A DNA stretch of 64,000 bases. Origin: Cognatundibacterium luofuense (GTDB lineage Bacteria; Pseudomonadota; Gammaproteobacteria; Burkholderiales; Burkholderiaceae_D). The notes beneath the pieces are model-generated. The model saw nothing but the letters and a program-made list of their open reading frames with translations, searched no databases and had not been told where the DNA came from. Within the stretch, counting starts at the first letter, position 1; each line of letters starts with the position of its first letter. The position numbers were made by a program, and so were the translations under genes. This document shows, one piece after another, positions 39,336 through 48,715 of this stretch. The stretch covers positions 1-64,000 of the forward strand of contig NZ_JAGSPN010000006.1 of assembly GCF_018139685.1 (NCBI RefSeq), written 5' to 3'.

Positions 39336-40373
39336 ATGAAAAAATCTCTTATCGCTCTGTCAGTTCTGGCAGCTGTTGCAGGTTCTGCACAAGCACAATC
39401 TTCCGTAACCGTGTACGGTGTTCTGGATATGGCATTCAATGCTGAGCACAATGGTGCTGGCGCTGCTGGCAACAAATTCGCAGTAGACAGTGGCATTCAA
39501 TCCGGTTCCCGTCTGGGCTTTAAAGGCACAGAAGATCTGGGTAACGGTCTGAAAGCCAATTTCAAACTGGAAATGGGCGTTAACGCTGACGAAGGCAAAT
39601 CCGCTCAGGGTGGTCTGGCATTCGGCCGCGCAGCATGGGTAGGTCTGTCCGGTGACTTCGGTTCCGTTCAGGTTGGTCGTCAAAACAAACCAATTTTCGA
39701 CGCAGTTGATGCAGTTGATCCGTTCAGCACCGGTATCATCGGTGGTAACGCAGGTTCTTCTACTTCCGCAACTGGTCTGGGTAACCTGGTTTTCGCAACA
39801 AACCCACGCATCAACAACTCGATCAACTACTCTACAAACAACCTGTCCGGTTTCCAGGCTTCCGTTCAGTACGGTGCCGGTGAGCAAGCTGGTGACGTAG
39901 GTAAAGGCCGCGGTATGGGTCTGTCTGCTTCTTACACAGCAGGTCCTCTGTTCGTGACTGGTGCTTACCAGGCTGACAACGACACAGCAGCTGTTGTGAA
40001 CGCAATCAAACACGCTTTCGTTGGTGGTACTTATGACTTCGGCGTAGCAAAAGGCGCACTGTCTTTCACTAAAGTACGTTCTGACAACAACACCGTTGGT
40101 TACAAACTGTGGAGCGTTGGCGCGACAGTTCCTGTCAGCGCAGCTGGTGCAATCATCGCTTCTTATTCTTACGTAACTAACGATGTTGTTGCATCTGACA
40201 AAAACTCTGGTTACTTCGGTATCGGTTACACACACTCTCTGTCCAAGCGTACTAACCTGTACACTTCCGCTTCCCGTCTGAAAAACGACAAGAACGTGAA
40301 CGCAGGTGGCATCGCTTCCGGTAACGGCGCGACTGAGTTGCTGTACAACGTTGGTATCCGCCACATGTTCTGA
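39336..40373 (+). CDS. Outer-membrane porin (Gram-negative trimeric porin)
   Basis: General diffusion porin of 345 residues. Signal peptide 1-20 (MKKSLIALSVLAAVAGSAQA). Mature start QSSVTVYGVLDMAFN, then GSRLGFKGTEDLGNGLKANF, GRAAWVGLSGDFGSVQVGRQ, and the C-terminal YNVGIRHMF ending in Phe for barrel assembly. GGAGA stands 6 bases before the ATG at 39336. Codon use is very uniform (CTG for Leu, GGT for Gly, mostly TCC/TCT for Ser), a mark of high expression and unlike the neighbouring genes. Probably the main porin. Followed by a strong terminator. Confidence 0.95.
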   Translation: MKKSLIALSVLAAVAGSAQAQSSVTVYGVLDMAFNAEHNGAGAAGNKFAVDSGIQSGSRLGFKGTEDLGNGLKANFKLEMGVNADEGKSAQGGLAFGRAAWVGLSGDFGSVQVGRQNKPIFDAVDAVDPFSTGIIGGNAGSSTSATGLGNLVFATNPRINNSINYSTNNLSGFQASVQYGAGEQAGDVGKGRGMGLSASYTAGPLFVTGAYQADNDTAAVVNAIKHAFVGGTYDFGVAKGALSFTKVRSDNNTVGYKLWSVGATVPVSAAGAIIASYSYVTNDVVASDKNSGYFGIGYTHSLSKRTNLYTSASRLKNDKNVNAGGIASGNGATELLYNVGIRHMF

Positions 40374-40400
40374 TTCTGAGTTTCTCAGAACACAGACAAC

Positions 40401-40430
40401 AAAAAGCACCTTCGGGTGCTTTTTGTTTTT
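40401..40430 (+). terminator. Intrinsic terminator after the porin
   Basis: AAAAAGCACC / GGTGCTTTTT with a stable TTCG tetraloop and a second T run. Confidence 0.94.
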
Positions 40431-40483
40431 CCGGCGGTGACAGATACCAGCGGGTGACAACTTCGCTTGCGTCAGGAACGCAC

Positions 40484-40570
40484 TGTGCAAATATCGTCAT
40501 TCGTGTTTTCCGGAGGCCCGGACTTTCTGCCGACGACCGCCGGATCGCTATGCAGAACACCGCATTTGAG
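40484..40570 (+). repeat. Dispersed intergenic repeat, copy D (conserved subgroup)
   Basis: Head GTGCAAATATCGTCAT, GGAGGCCCG, then the 50-base core at 40521-40570. The core differs from copy B at 2 positions. Lies between the porin and ruvB terminators. Confidence 0.87.
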
Positions 40571-40594
40571 GCATTTTCAGGCAGTTCAACCATG

Positions 40595-40629
40595 AAAAAA
40601 GCGCTGTACGCAGGTAGCGGACAGCGCTC
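40595..40629 (-). terminator. Intrinsic terminator after ruvB
   Basis: AGCGCTGT / ACAGCGCT with inner CGC/GCG. On the minus strand it is followed by TTTTTT. Confidence 0.85.
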
Positions 40630-40655
40630 TGGCAGAAACAGGAAAAGCGGATGAC

Positions 40656-41702
40656 TTAACGTGTGTTATCGGGCATCGCAACACCGAAATGCTGATACGC
40701 CATTGCGGTTGCCATACGGCCGCGCGGCGTGCGTTGCAAATAACCTTGCTGAATCAGATACGGCTCCAGTACGTCTTCTATCGTATCCCGTTCTTCACCG
40801 ATCGCTGCAGCGACGTTATCCAGACCGACCGGACCGCCGCCGAATTTGAACAGTATCGCTTCCAGTAATTTTCTGTCCATCAGATCAAAACCGACAGCAT
40901 CTACATCCAGCATGCTGAGTGCAGCATCCGCCATCGCTTTGGTAATCGTGCCACTGCCTTTAACTTCAGCATAATCACGCACACGGCGCAGCAGGCGGTT
41001 GGCGATACGCGGCGTGCCGCGCGAACGTTTCGCGATTTCCATTGCACCTTCCGGATCGATCGGCGCATTCAGCAGCGTGGCTGAGCGGCTGACGATGCGG
41101 CACAGCTCTTCAGAAGTATAAAATTCCAGACGTGCCACAATGCCGAAGCGGTCACGCAACGGGTTGGTCAGCATACCAGCGCGGGTAGTGGCTCCTACCA
41201 GTGTGAACGGTTGCAGATCGAGTTTGACCGAGCGTGCCGCCGGACCTTCACCGATCATGATATCGATCTGATAATCTTCCATCGCCGGATACAGGATTTC
41301 CTCGACGACCGGTGACAAGCGGTGAATTTCATCGATGAACAACACATCGTGCGCTTCCAGATTCGTCAGCAGCGCTGCCAAGTCGCCGGCACGTTCCAGC
41401 ACAGGGCCGGAAGTCTGGCGCAGATTGACGCCCATTTCACGCGCGATGATGTGAGCTAAGGTGGTTTTACCCAGCCCCGGCGGGCCGAATAACAAAGTGT
41501 GGTCAAGTGCTTCGCGGCGTTGTCTTGCCGCCTGAATAAAGATTTCCAGCTGGCCACGGATTTTTTTCTGACCGACGTATTCATCCAGCTGCTTGGGGCG
41601 TAAGGCGCGTTCCAGTGCATCCTCGCCGCCGGGCAGATTCTGCGGCGTGATCAGACGCGGTTCGGAAAAATCGATGCTCAGGTTATCGGTCTGGATGCTC
41701 AT
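40656..41702 (-). CDS. ruvB: Holliday junction branch-migration helicase RuvB
   Basis: Hexameric AAA+ motor that drives branch migration with RuvA. 348 residues. Walker [10 protein letters not shown], Walker [10 protein letters not shown], sensor [18 protein letters not shown] and the winged-helix C-terminal domain ([20 protein letters not shown] ... [13 protein letters not shown]) are all present. It follows ruvA after 14 bases on the same strand. Confidence 0.97.
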   Translation of the reverse strand: MSIQTDNLSIDFSEPRLITPQNLPGGEDALERALRPKQLDEYVGQKKIRGQLEIFIQAARQRREALDHTLLFGPPGLGKTTLAHIIAREMGVNLRQTSGPVLERAGDLAALLTNLEAHDVLFIDEIHRLSPVVEEILYPAMEDYQIDIMIGEGPAARSVKLDLQPFTLVGATTRAGMLTNPLRDRFGIVARLEFYTSEELCRIVSRSATLLNAPIDPEGAMEIAKRSRGTPRIANRLLRRVRDYAEVKGSGTITKAMADAALSMLDVDAVGFDLMDRKLLEAILFKFGGGPVGLDNVAAAIGEERDTIEDVLEPYLIQQGYLQRTPRGRMATAMAYQHFGVAMPDNTR

Positions 41703-41716
41703 GGCGCAATAGGAAT

Positions 41717-42298
41717 TCAGGATTTAGACAAGGCTTTCAGTGCCAGCTTGATGCCTTCGGAGACACCGACGTCCGCTGCGACCGATTTGAGTGCGGCGCT
41801 GGCTTCTTTCTCAGAATAACCCAGTGCCAGCAGCGCATGCAGAATATCGCCATGGGCTGCATTGCCACCGGCTGCACTGACCGGGGTGAACAGATCTGCT
41901 CCCAGTTTGCCTTTCAGTTCCAGCAACAAACGTTCCGCTGTTTTTTTGCCGATACCCGGAACGCGGGTCAGGCGACCAGCTTCCTGCAGGCTGACGGCCT
42001 GCGCCAGATCTGCCGCAGACATACCGGACAAAATCGCCAGCGCAGTCCGTGCCCCGACACCGCTGATTTTGATCAGCTGACGGAAAGTGGCGCGCTCTTC
42101 TGCAGTGGCAAAGCCAAACAACACATGCGCATCTTCACGGATCGCCAGATGCGTCAGCAGTACCACTTTCTCGCCATTCGGTGGCAGATGATAAAAAGTC
42201 GACATCGGAACATCGACTTCATAGCCCACGCCCTGACAATCAATCAGCAATTGTGGGGGATTTTTTTCGATGAGTGTTCCTGCAATGCGGCCTATCAT
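41717..42298 (-). CDS. ruvA: Holliday junction DNA-binding protein RuvA
   Basis: Tetrameric junction-binding subunit of RuvAB. 193 residues. Domain I starts [20 protein letters not shown]. The two helix-hairpin-helix motifs are in [18 protein letters not shown] and [20 protein letters not shown]. The C-terminal domain III ([17 protein letters not shown]) binds RuvB. AAGG lies 8 bases before the ATG. Between ruvC and ruvB. Confidence 0.97.
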   Translation of the reverse strand: MIGRIAGTLIEKNPPQLLIDCQGVGYEVDVPMSTFYHLPPNGEKVVLLTHLAIREDAHVLFGFATAEERATFRQLIKISGVGARTALAILSGMSAADLAQAVSLQEAGRLTRVPGIGKKTAERLLLELKGKLGADLFTPVSAAGGNAAHGDILHALLALGYSEKEASAALKSVAADVGVSEGIKLALKALSKS

Positions 42299-42381
42299 GA
42301 TCTGCCTTGTACTGTATGAATAAACAGTGATAGTAAACGATTCCGCGCTGCTTGACGAGACATTCCGGCCGCCAAAACGAC

Positions 42382-42933
42382 TCAGCCGATCAGGCGGCCA
42401 CCTTTAACGCGCAAGCCTTTGCGAGCCAGTTCCGGTGCGATCTGGCTCAGTGTGGCTAAGGTGTCGCCGCTGTGCGCATGGCAGATCGCAACACCCAGTG
42501 CATCGGCTGCATCGCTGCCGGGTTTGCCGCTCAGACTCAGCAGCCGCTGCACCATGTCCTGCACCTGGGTTTTGTCAGCGCGGCCTTTACCGACCACGCC
42601 TTGCTTGACTTGCAGCGCGGTATATTCGGCCACACTCAGATCCGCCGACACCAGTGCGCAAATCGCGGCACCGCGTGCCTGACCCAGTAACAATGTGGAT
42701 TGCGGGTTGACGTTGACGAACACTTTTTCGATGGCGGCACAATCCGGCTGATAAGTGCGAATCACTTCTCCGACACCGTGCAGTATGGTTTTCAGGCGTT
42801 CCGGCAGGCTGTCTTCTTTGGTCTGTATCGTGCCCGATGCCACGTAGCGCAAATGGTGGCCGGTTTTTTCAATCAGACCGAAACCGGTGGTACGCAGGCC
42901 GGGATCAATGCCCAGTATCCTGATGGTGCTCAT
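42382..42933 (-). CDS. ruvC: Crossover junction endodeoxyribonuclease RuvC
   Basis: Dimeric resolvase that cuts Holliday junctions. 183 residues. The first catalytic Asp is D10 in [15 protein letters not shown]. Further acidic sites are in [10 protein letters not shown] and near [14 protein letters not shown]. The ATG at 42933 puts the first motif right at the N-terminus, with AGGA 8 bases upstream; the frame is open 26 codons further. 110 bases after purH, separated by an 11-bp hairpin. Confidence 0.96.
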   Translation of the reverse strand: MSTIRILGIDPGLRTTGFGLIEKTGHHLRYVASGTIQTKEDSLPERLKTILHGVGEVIRTYQPDCAAIEKVFVNVNPQSTLLLGQARGAAICALVSADLSVAEYTALQVKQGVVGKGRADKTQVQDMVQRLLSLSGKPGSDAADALGVAICHAHSGDTLATLSQIAPELARKGLRVKGGRLIG

Positions 42934-43007
42934 GCAGACATCCTGAAAAGTAAAAGGCCAGTATAAGCGATTCAACGCAGATACTGGCCTTATGACCCAT
43001 GCGGACT

Positions 43008-43033
43008 GCACAACGCTGTCAGCAGCGTTGTGC
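43008..43033. promoter_or_regulatory. Perfect 11-bp hairpin between purH and ruvC
   Basis: GCACAACGCTG / CAGCGTTGTGC around TCAG. No T run follows on the minus strand. It may separate or protect the purH message, or act as a weak terminator before ruvC. Confidence 0.65.
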
Positions 43034-43043
43034 GATACCCGGA

Positions 43044-44609
43044 TTAGTGACGGAAATGACGGGTGCCGGTGAATACCATCACAACACCGCGTTCGTTAGC
43101 GGCATCGATCACTTCCTGATCGCGCATAGAACCGCCCGGATGAATCACGCAGGTAGCGCCTGCATCCACCACCACATCCAGACCGTCACGGAACGGGAAG
43201 AATGCATCTGATGCTACAGCGGAACCGCTCAGTGTCAGACCGGCATTCTGTGCTTTGATCGAAGCGATACGTGCCGAGTCGATACGGCTCATCTGGCCTG
43301 CGCCTACGCCCAGTGTCATACCGTTGCCACAGAACACGATTGCATTCGATTTCACGAATTTCGCGACGCGCCATGCAAACATCATGTCTGCCATTTGCTG
43401 TGGTGTCGGTTGCAGGCTGGAAACAACACGCAGCTCTTCCGGCATCACGTTTTTGGAATCGGAAGACTGCACCAGCAAGCCGCCGCCGACGCGTTTTACG
43501 TCATACGCATTGATGCCGTTGCCCAGCGGGATTTCCAGCAGGCGCACGTTTTGCTTCGCCGCGAAGATCGCTTTGGCTTCTGCAGTGAACGACGGTGCGA
43601 TCAGCACTTCCACGAATTGTTTAGCAACGGCTTCTGCCGCTTGCGCATCCAGTTCGCAGTTGAATGCGATGATGCCGCCGAACGCTGAAGTCGGATCGGT
43701 CTGGAAGGCTTTGCTGTAAGCATCCAGTGCAGAAGCGCCGGTTGCTACGCCGCAAGGATTGGCGTGTTTGATGATGACGCAGGCTTTGTCGGCGAACGAT
43801 TTTACGCATTCCCATGCCGCATCTGCATCAGCGATATTGTTGTAAGACAGTTCTTTACCCTGCAGCTGCGTGTAGCTGGCCAGTGCGCCGGCTGCCGGTG
43901 CCAGATCGCGGTAGAACGCTGCGGACTGGTGCGGATTTTCACCGTAACGCATGTCCTGCACTTTATCGAAATGCAGATTCAGTGTTTGCGGATAAGCGCT
44001 GCGGGTCGTGTGTTGTTTGTCTTCACCGAGGCTGGTCAGGTAATTGGTGATCGCGCCATCGTATTGTGCGGTGTGCGCAAACACTTTTTTCGCCAGTGTG
44101 AAATTGGTTTCGTAGCTGACCTTGTTGCCATTGGCTTTCATTTCAGTCAGTACGCGGCTGTAATCGGCCGGATCGACAATCACAGTCACATCTTTGTGAT
44201 TTTTTGCGGAAGAACGCAGCATGGTCGGGCCGCCGATGTCGATGTTTTCAATCGCATCTTCCAGCGAGCATTCTGCTTTCGCCACGGTTTGCTGGAACGG
44301 ATACAGATTCACTACCACCATGTCGATGGTCGGGATCTGGTGCTGTTCCAGGGCTGCCACGTGTTCCGGCAGATCACGACGCGCCAGAATGCCGCCGTGT
44401 ACTTTCGGGTGCAGGGTTTTGACGCGGCCATCCAGCATTTCAGGGAAGCCTGTGTAATCCGCAACTTCTGTCACTGGCAGGCCGTTGTCAGCCAGCAGTT
44501 TTGCCGTACCGCCGGTAGAGAGCAGTTTGACACCGAGTGCAGACAATTCACGTGCAAATTCCAGAACACCGGTTTTATCGGAGACGGAGATAAGAGCTTG
44601 TTTGATCAT
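43044..44609 (-). CDS. purH: Bifunctional AICAR formyltransferase / IMP cyclohydrolase PurH
   Basis: Catalyses the last two steps of IMP synthesis. 521 residues, family length. The N-terminal IMP cyclohydrolase domain starts with [20 protein letters not shown] and holds [11 protein letters not shown]. The C-terminal transformylase domain holds [25 protein letters not shown] and the terminal [19 protein letters not shown] and [11 protein letters not shown]. Located 46 bases after fis on the same strand, the order usual for Burkholderiales. Confidence 0.97.
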   Translation of the reverse strand: MIKQALISVSDKTGVLEFARELSALGVKLLSTGGTAKLLADNGLPVTEVADYTGFPEMLDGRVKTLHPKVHGGILARRDLPEHVAALEQHQIPTIDMVVVNLYPFQQTVAKAECSLEDAIENIDIGGPTMLRSSAKNHKDVTVIVDPADYSRVLTEMKANGNKVSYETNFTLAKKVFAHTAQYDGAITNYLTSLGEDKQHTTRSAYPQTLNLHFDKVQDMRYGENPHQSAAFYRDLAPAAGALASYTQLQGKELSYNNIADADAAWECVKSFADKACVIIKHANPCGVATGASALDAYSKAFQTDPTSAFGGIIAFNCELDAQAAEAVAKQFVEVLIAPSFTAEAKAIFAAKQNVRLLEIPLGNGINAYDVKRVGGGLLVQSSDSKNVMPEELRVVSSLQPTPQQMADMMFAWRVAKFVKSNAIVFCGNGMTLGVGAGQMSRIDSARIASIKAQNAGLTLSGSAVASDAFFPFRDGLDVVVDAGATCVIHPGGSMRDQEVIDAANERGVVMVFTGTRHFRH

Positions 44610-44655
44610 GTTGACTATGAAAGGTTAAGAAAATCGGTGTCAGACTGCATCAGCG

Positions 44656-44889
44656 TTATAACAAACCGTGCTGCTGCAGTTTTTTGCGCAGGGTGTTACG
44701 GTTAATACCCAACATATCTGCTGCCTGAGACTGGTTGCTGGCAGCGCGGCTCATGACCATTTCGAGCATGGGTTTTTCCACAGCATGCACCACCATATCG
44801 TAGATATTTGATGCAGGTTGCTCTCCCAGGTCGCGGAAATATTTTTCCAGGTTTTTATGGACGGCCTCTTGGATACTATCTTTGCTCAT
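44656..44889 (-). CDS. fis: Fis-family nucleoid/regulatory protein
   Basis: Small homodimeric DNA-bending regulator of rRNA, recombination and global transcription. 77 residues. The C-terminal helix-turn-helix is NQSQAADMLGINRNTLRKKL followed by QQHGLL. The ATG at 44889 (MSKDSIQEAVHKNLEKYF) gives the length of other betaproteobacterial Fis proteins. A longer reading from 45003 would overlap dusB by 23 bases and lacks homology. It follows dusB, the widely conserved dusB-fis pairing, so it likely shares that transcript. Confidence 0.93.
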   Translation of the reverse strand: MSKDSIQEAVHKNLEKYFRDLGEQPASNIYDMVVHAVEKPMLEMVMSRAASNQSQAADMLGINRNTLRKKLQQHGLL

Positions 44890-44980
44890 GCTTTTGTTGA
44901 TATTCAGTTCGTTTATGCCGTACAGCGCGTTGCAAAAAAACAGAGAATGGCGTGCGCCTCTTCTGTCTGCATTGTTTGCA

Positions 44981-45991
44981 TCAGGCTGCCATTTGTTCTT
45001 CAAAGGGGCGGTATTGTAACCGCTCCCCGCTCATGCAATCAAAAAAATGACGCACAGCATTCAGTTGTTCCTCGCAATCGGTCAGCGTATTCATGTGCTG
45101 GCGGAAACTTTCACCGCCAACCAGATCCTGCACATACCAGCCTATGTGTTTGCGCGCAGTGCGCACGCCGAGGTATTCACCGTAAAACGCATAGTGGGCT
45201 TGCAAATGGTGTTCCATCAGGGCTTTGACTTCACGGATTTCCGGTGGCGGCAAATGTTCGCCGGTTGCCAGAAAGTGCGCGATTTCACGGAAAATCCACG
45301 GGCGGCCCTGCGCAGCGCGGCCGATCATAATTGCATCAGCACCGGTATAAGCGAGGACATCGCGGGCTTTTTCAGGTGTGGTGATATCGCCGTTGGCAAC
45401 CACAGGAATGCTGACTGCCGCTTTCACGGCGGCAATCGTGTCGTATTCCGCTTCGCCTTTATAGCCATCCGCACGTGTGCGACCATGCAGGGTCAGCATA
45501 TGTATGCCGGCAGCTTCTGCCATTTTTGCAATAGTCAGTGCGTTTTTATTGGCACGGTCCCAGCCGGTACGGAACTTCAGTGTGACCGGAATATCCACCG
45601 CGCGCACCACCGCGTCCAGAATCTGACCAACCAGTTGTTCATGTTGTAGCAGTGCGGAACCACACCATGCGTTGCAGACTTTCTTCACCGGGCAACCCAT
45701 ATTGATATCAATAATCTGGGCGCCTTTGTCGGCGTTATAACGTGCGCAATCTGCCAGCATGACCGGGTCAGCACCGGCAATCTGTACTGCACGTGGCTCC
45801 ATCTCACCATCGTGATTCAGGCGGCGCGAGGTTTTTTCGGTCTGCCACAGACGCGGATCAGATGCCGCCATTTCGGATACCGCATAACCGGCACCGAGTT
45901 CTTTACAGAGTTGACGGAAAGGACGATCCGTAACACCGGCCATCGGTGCGACAAACAAATTATTGCGTAAAACGTGTGGACCGATCTGCAC
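44981..45991 (-). CDS. dusB: tRNA-dihydrouridine synthase DusB, GTG start
   Basis: Flavin enzyme that reduces uridine to dihydrouridine in tRNA. 336 residues. VAPMAGVTDRPFRQLCKELG, INMGCPVKKVCNAWCGSALL (with the catalytic Cys), VTLKFRTGWD, LTLHGRTRADGYKG and NGDITTPEKA, then MIGRAAQGRPWIF, are the Dus blocks. The start is GTG at 45991. First gene of the dusB-fis-purH group. No strong ribosome-binding site is seen. Confidence 0.95.
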   Translation of the reverse strand: MQIGPHVLRNNLFVAPMAGVTDRPFRQLCKELGAGYAVSEMAASDPRLWQTEKTSRRLNHDGEMEPRAVQIAGADPVMLADCARYNADKGAQIIDINMGCPVKKVCNAWCGSALLQHEQLVGQILDAVVRAVDIPVTLKFRTGWDRANKNALTIAKMAEAAGIHMLTLHGRTRADGYKGEAEYDTIAAVKAAVSIPVVANGDITTPEKARDVLAYTGADAIMIGRAAQGRPWIFREIAHFLATGEHLPPPEIREVKALMEHHLQAHYAFYGEYLGVRTARKHIGWYVQDLVGGESFRQHMNTLTDCEEQLNAVRHFFDCMSGERLQYRPFEEQMAA

Positions 45992-46099
45992 GATGAATAG
46001 ATGTAGTAAACAGATTGAAAAGGGACGCCATTGTACACGAGCTCTGCTTAAATAATAAGCAGGCCGGAAGCGAAAAAAGTCAGGATATTTTGGCTGTAT

Positions 46100-46128
46100 G
46101 CCCTTGACAGAGTGCGTCTGACAAGGGC
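46100..46128 (-). terminator. Possible terminator hairpin after the phosphatase gene
   Basis: GCCCTTGACAGA / TCTGACAAGGGC pair with one mismatch around AGTGC or CGCAC. No clear T run follows on the minus strand. Low confidence. Confidence 0.4.
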
Positions 46129-46135
46129 GACAGGA

Positions 46136-46792
46136 TCAGCGGTCGGGTGCGAGTTCATCCATCGCATCGGCATCCAGATGCGCGATATCGCCCCATTGCA
46201 TCAGTTGCAAGACATCGCCGTGCAGCGTGAAGCGGTTGATGCTGGCGTTATAAATCGTCACTTCGCGCGGCGCCGACAGCGGCAGTTGCTTCGCTTCGCG
46301 GTAAGCGCACTCGAGTACGCCGCCATGCGCTACCACCGCAATTTTCTGACCGGCATGCCGTTTCGCGTAAAAACGCAGATTGCTGATCACGCGCTCGTGA
46401 AACTGACGCACGCTTTCACCCTGACGCTCACCGGGCGGGAACACAAAATCAGGATCACCGGATTTCCAGCTGGCATAGGCTTCCGGATGTAAATGTGGCA
46501 AGTCGCTGTACAACTGACCTTCAAACGCGCCAAAGCAGCGTTCGCGGAAACCGGCTTCCAGCCGGGTGCTGACGCCCTGCAAACGGGCGATTTCACCGGC
46601 AGTCTGAATCGCGCGCTGCAAATCGCTGGCGTACACCGCATCCAGTTTTTCATTCGATAAGGCATAGGCCAGCGCTTTCGCCTGACGGCGGCCTTCCGCA
46701 TTCAGCGGAATATCGGTATGCCCCTGCAAACGGCGTAAAGCATTCCATGGTGTTTCGCCATGCCGTATCAGCAGAATTTCAGTGCTTTCCAT
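46136..46792 (-). CDS. Histidine phosphatase family protein (GpmB/CobC-like)
   Basis: Cytoplasmic phosphatase of 218 residues. The catalytic LLIRHGETPWNALRRLQGH is at the N-terminus, with the second-His motif VAVVAHGGVLE and the FRERCFGAFEGQ block. Family members act on sugar phosphates, alpha-ribazole phosphate or phosphoproteins; this one cannot be assigned. It starts 1 base after the dtd stop (TGA-G-ATG), so it is the third gene of tyrS-dtd-phosphatase. An alternative cobalamin role (CobC-like) is possible but not favoured by the neighbourhood. Confidence 0.88.
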   Translation of the reverse strand: MESTEILLIRHGETPWNALRRLQGHTDIPLNAEGRRQAKALAYALSNEKLDAVYASDLQRAIQTAGEIARLQGVSTRLEAGFRERCFGAFEGQLYSDLPHLHPEAYASWKSGDPDFVFPPGERQGESVRQFHERVISNLRFYAKRHAGQKIAVVAHGGVLECAYREAKQLPLSAPREVTIYNASINRFTLHGDVLQLMQWGDIAHLDADAMDELAPDR

Positions 46793-46793
46793 C

Positions 46794-47246
46794 TCAGTTG
46801 CCGTTCTTACGTGTTTGCAGCCAGAAAGTCACCGGGCCGTCATTGGTCAGCGACACTTTCATATCCGCGCCGAACTGACCACTGGCAACAACCGGATGGA
46901 GTTTGCGTGCCTGTTCCAGTGCATAGTGGAATAAGCGACGTGCATCATCCGGTGCAGCAGCCGGTGTGAATGAAGGGCGGGTGCCGGAGTTGGTATCGGC
47001 AGCCAGTGTGAATTGCGGCACCAGCAACAAACCGCCGCCGGTATCTTTCAGGCTGCGGTTCATTTTGCCGGCTTCATCACTGAACACGCGGTAGCTGAGC
47101 AATTTGTTCAGTAACTGATCGGCTTCTTTTTCGGTATCGCCGCGCTCAGCGCACAGTAAAACCAGCAAGCCGGCATCAATTGCGCCGATGGTCTGACCGT
47201 CAACCACGACGCTGCCGTGGCTGACACGTTGTAACAGCGCGATCAT
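46794..47246 (-). CDS. dtd: D-aminoacyl-tRNA deacylase Dtd
   Basis: Removes D-amino acids (for example D-Tyr) wrongly loaded on tRNA. 150 residues. [17 protein letters not shown] at the start, and the cross-subunit NDGPVTFWL near the end. The active-site block reads [20 protein letters not shown], with Pro in place of the Ser of the common SQFTL motif. The Thr that follows is kept. Its ATG overlaps the tyrS stop (ATGA), a sensible pairing since Dtd edits tyrosyl-tRNA. Confidence 0.95.
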   Translation of the reverse strand: MIALLQRVSHGSVVVDGQTIGAIDAGLLVLLCAERGDTEKEADQLLNKLLSYRVFSDEAGKMNRSLKDTGGGLLLVPQFTLAADTNSGTRPSFTPAAAPDDARRLFHYALEQARKLHPVVASGQFGADMKVSLTNDGPVTFWLQTRKNGN

Positions 47247-48499
47247 GCGGTCAGCGTTACGCGGGCGAACTTACGTTTGCCGACTTGCAGAACGAAAGTG
47301 CCGGCTTCCAGTTTCAGACCTTTGTCAGAAATCACGGTGCCATCGATACGCACACCGCCCTGATCGATCATGCGGTTCGCTTCGGATGTGGATGCGCACA
47401 AATTCGCCTGCTTCAGCAAATGACCGATACCGGCCGGTGCGCCGCTCAGTGTGACTTCGGCGATATCGTCCGGAATGCCGCCTTTGGAACGGTTAACGAA
47501 ATCCTGCAGTGCAGATTCTGCCGCTGCCTGATCATGGAAGCGCGCAACGATTTCCTGTGCCAGTGCTACTTTGATATCGCGCGGATTCTGACCTTCAGCC
47601 ACCGCTTTGCGGAATGCGGCGATTTGTTCGATTGAGCAGAACGACAACAGATCATAGTATTTCCACATCATTTCATCGGAAATACTCATGACCTTGGCGA
47701 ACATGGTGTTCGCAGGTTCAGTGATCGCAATGTAATTGTTTTTCGACTTGGACATTTTTTCCACGCCGTCCAGACCTTCCAGCAAAGGCATGGTCAGAAT
47801 ACATTGCGGTTCTTGTCCGTAATCTTTCTGCAGTTCACGACCGACCAGCAGATTGAATTTCTGATCAGTACCACCGAGTTCCAGATCGGATTTCAGTGCG
47901 ACGGAATCGTAACCCTGCATCAGCGGATACAGGAATTCATGCACGGAAATCGGGGTGCCGGCTTTGAAGCGTTTGGTGAAATCATCACGCTCCATCATAC
48001 GTGCCACGGTGTATTTAGATGACAACTGAATCATGCCGCGCGCGCCGAGCGGATCGCACCATTCGGAGTTGTAGCGGATTTCAGTTTTTGCCGCATCCAG
48101 CACCAGACTGGCTTGTTTGAAGTAAGTCTGTGCGTTGGCTTCGATCTGTTCGCGCGTCAGTGGCGGACGGGTTGCGTTGCGGCCGGACGGGTCACCGATC
48201 ATGGAAGTGAAGTCGCCGATCAGGAAAATGACCGTGTGGCCGAGATCCTGCAACTGACGCATTTTGTTCAGTACCACGGTGTGGCCCAGATGCAGATCCG
48301 GTGCGGTCGGGTCCAGACCTAATTTAATACGCAGCGGCACGCCGGTTTTTTCGCTGCGTGCCAGTTTTTGCGCAAATTCGGATTCGATGAGTAATTCGTC
48401 AACGCCACGCTTGGTGACGGCCAGCGCATGCTGAACAGCATCAGACAAGGGCAGCAGGGTGGATTCTTTAGAGGCAGATTGTTGATCAGAAGTTGTCAT
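47243..48499 (-). CDS. tyrS: Tyrosyl-tRNA synthetase
   Basis: Charges tRNA-Tyr; class I synthetase of 418 residues. [20 protein letters not shown] carries the HIGH-type [13 protein letters not shown] is the KMSKS loop, and [18 protein letters not shown] is the tyrosine site region. The C-terminal S4-like domain ([17 protein letters not shown]) is complete. This is the TyrRS variant with the longer N-terminus. First gene of a minus operon with dtd and the phosphatase; divergent from the M23 peptidase gene. Confidence 0.96.
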   Translation of the reverse strand: MTTSDQQSASKESTLLPLSDAVQHALAVTKRGVDELLIESEFAQKLARSEKTGVPLRIKLGLDPTAPDLHLGHTVVLNKMRQLQDLGHTVIFLIGDFTSMIGDPSGRNATRPPLTREQIEANAQTYFKQASLVLDAAKTEIRYNSEWCDPLGARGMIQLSSKYTVARMMERDDFTKRFKAGTPISVHEFLYPLMQGYDSVALKSDLELGGTDQKFNLLVGRELQKDYGQEPQCILTMPLLEGLDGVEKMSKSKNNYIAITEPANTMFAKVMSISDEMMWKYYDLLSFCSIEQIAAFRKAVAEGQNPRDIKVALAQEIVARFHDQAAAESALQDFVNRSKGGIPDDIAEVTLSGAPAGIGHLLKQANLCASTSEANRMIDQGGVRIDGTVISDKGLKLEAGTFVLQVGKRKFARVTLTA

Positions 48500-48715
48500 A
48501 GTCTTACATCGTCTTTTTGTAACAGCACTGGTCAGAAAGCTTGATCTGCCTCCATAATCAGCACTTTGTCAGATTCGGGGTCGTTTTGTGTGGCCGGGAG
48601 CACATCAGCTTGCTTTATAATGCCGGTTCTCTGACCGGTGCATGACTGAGTACAGTTCCGTTGCCGGTATCCTGACCTTGTGTTTTTCGTTAAACAGTCA
48701 ATTTTAACTTATTGC

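Noticed and set aside
44890-45003. Longer Fis start overlapping dusB
   Set aside because: The extra 38 residues are not seen in Fis proteins and would overlap the dusB stop; the ATG at 44889 gives the normal length.
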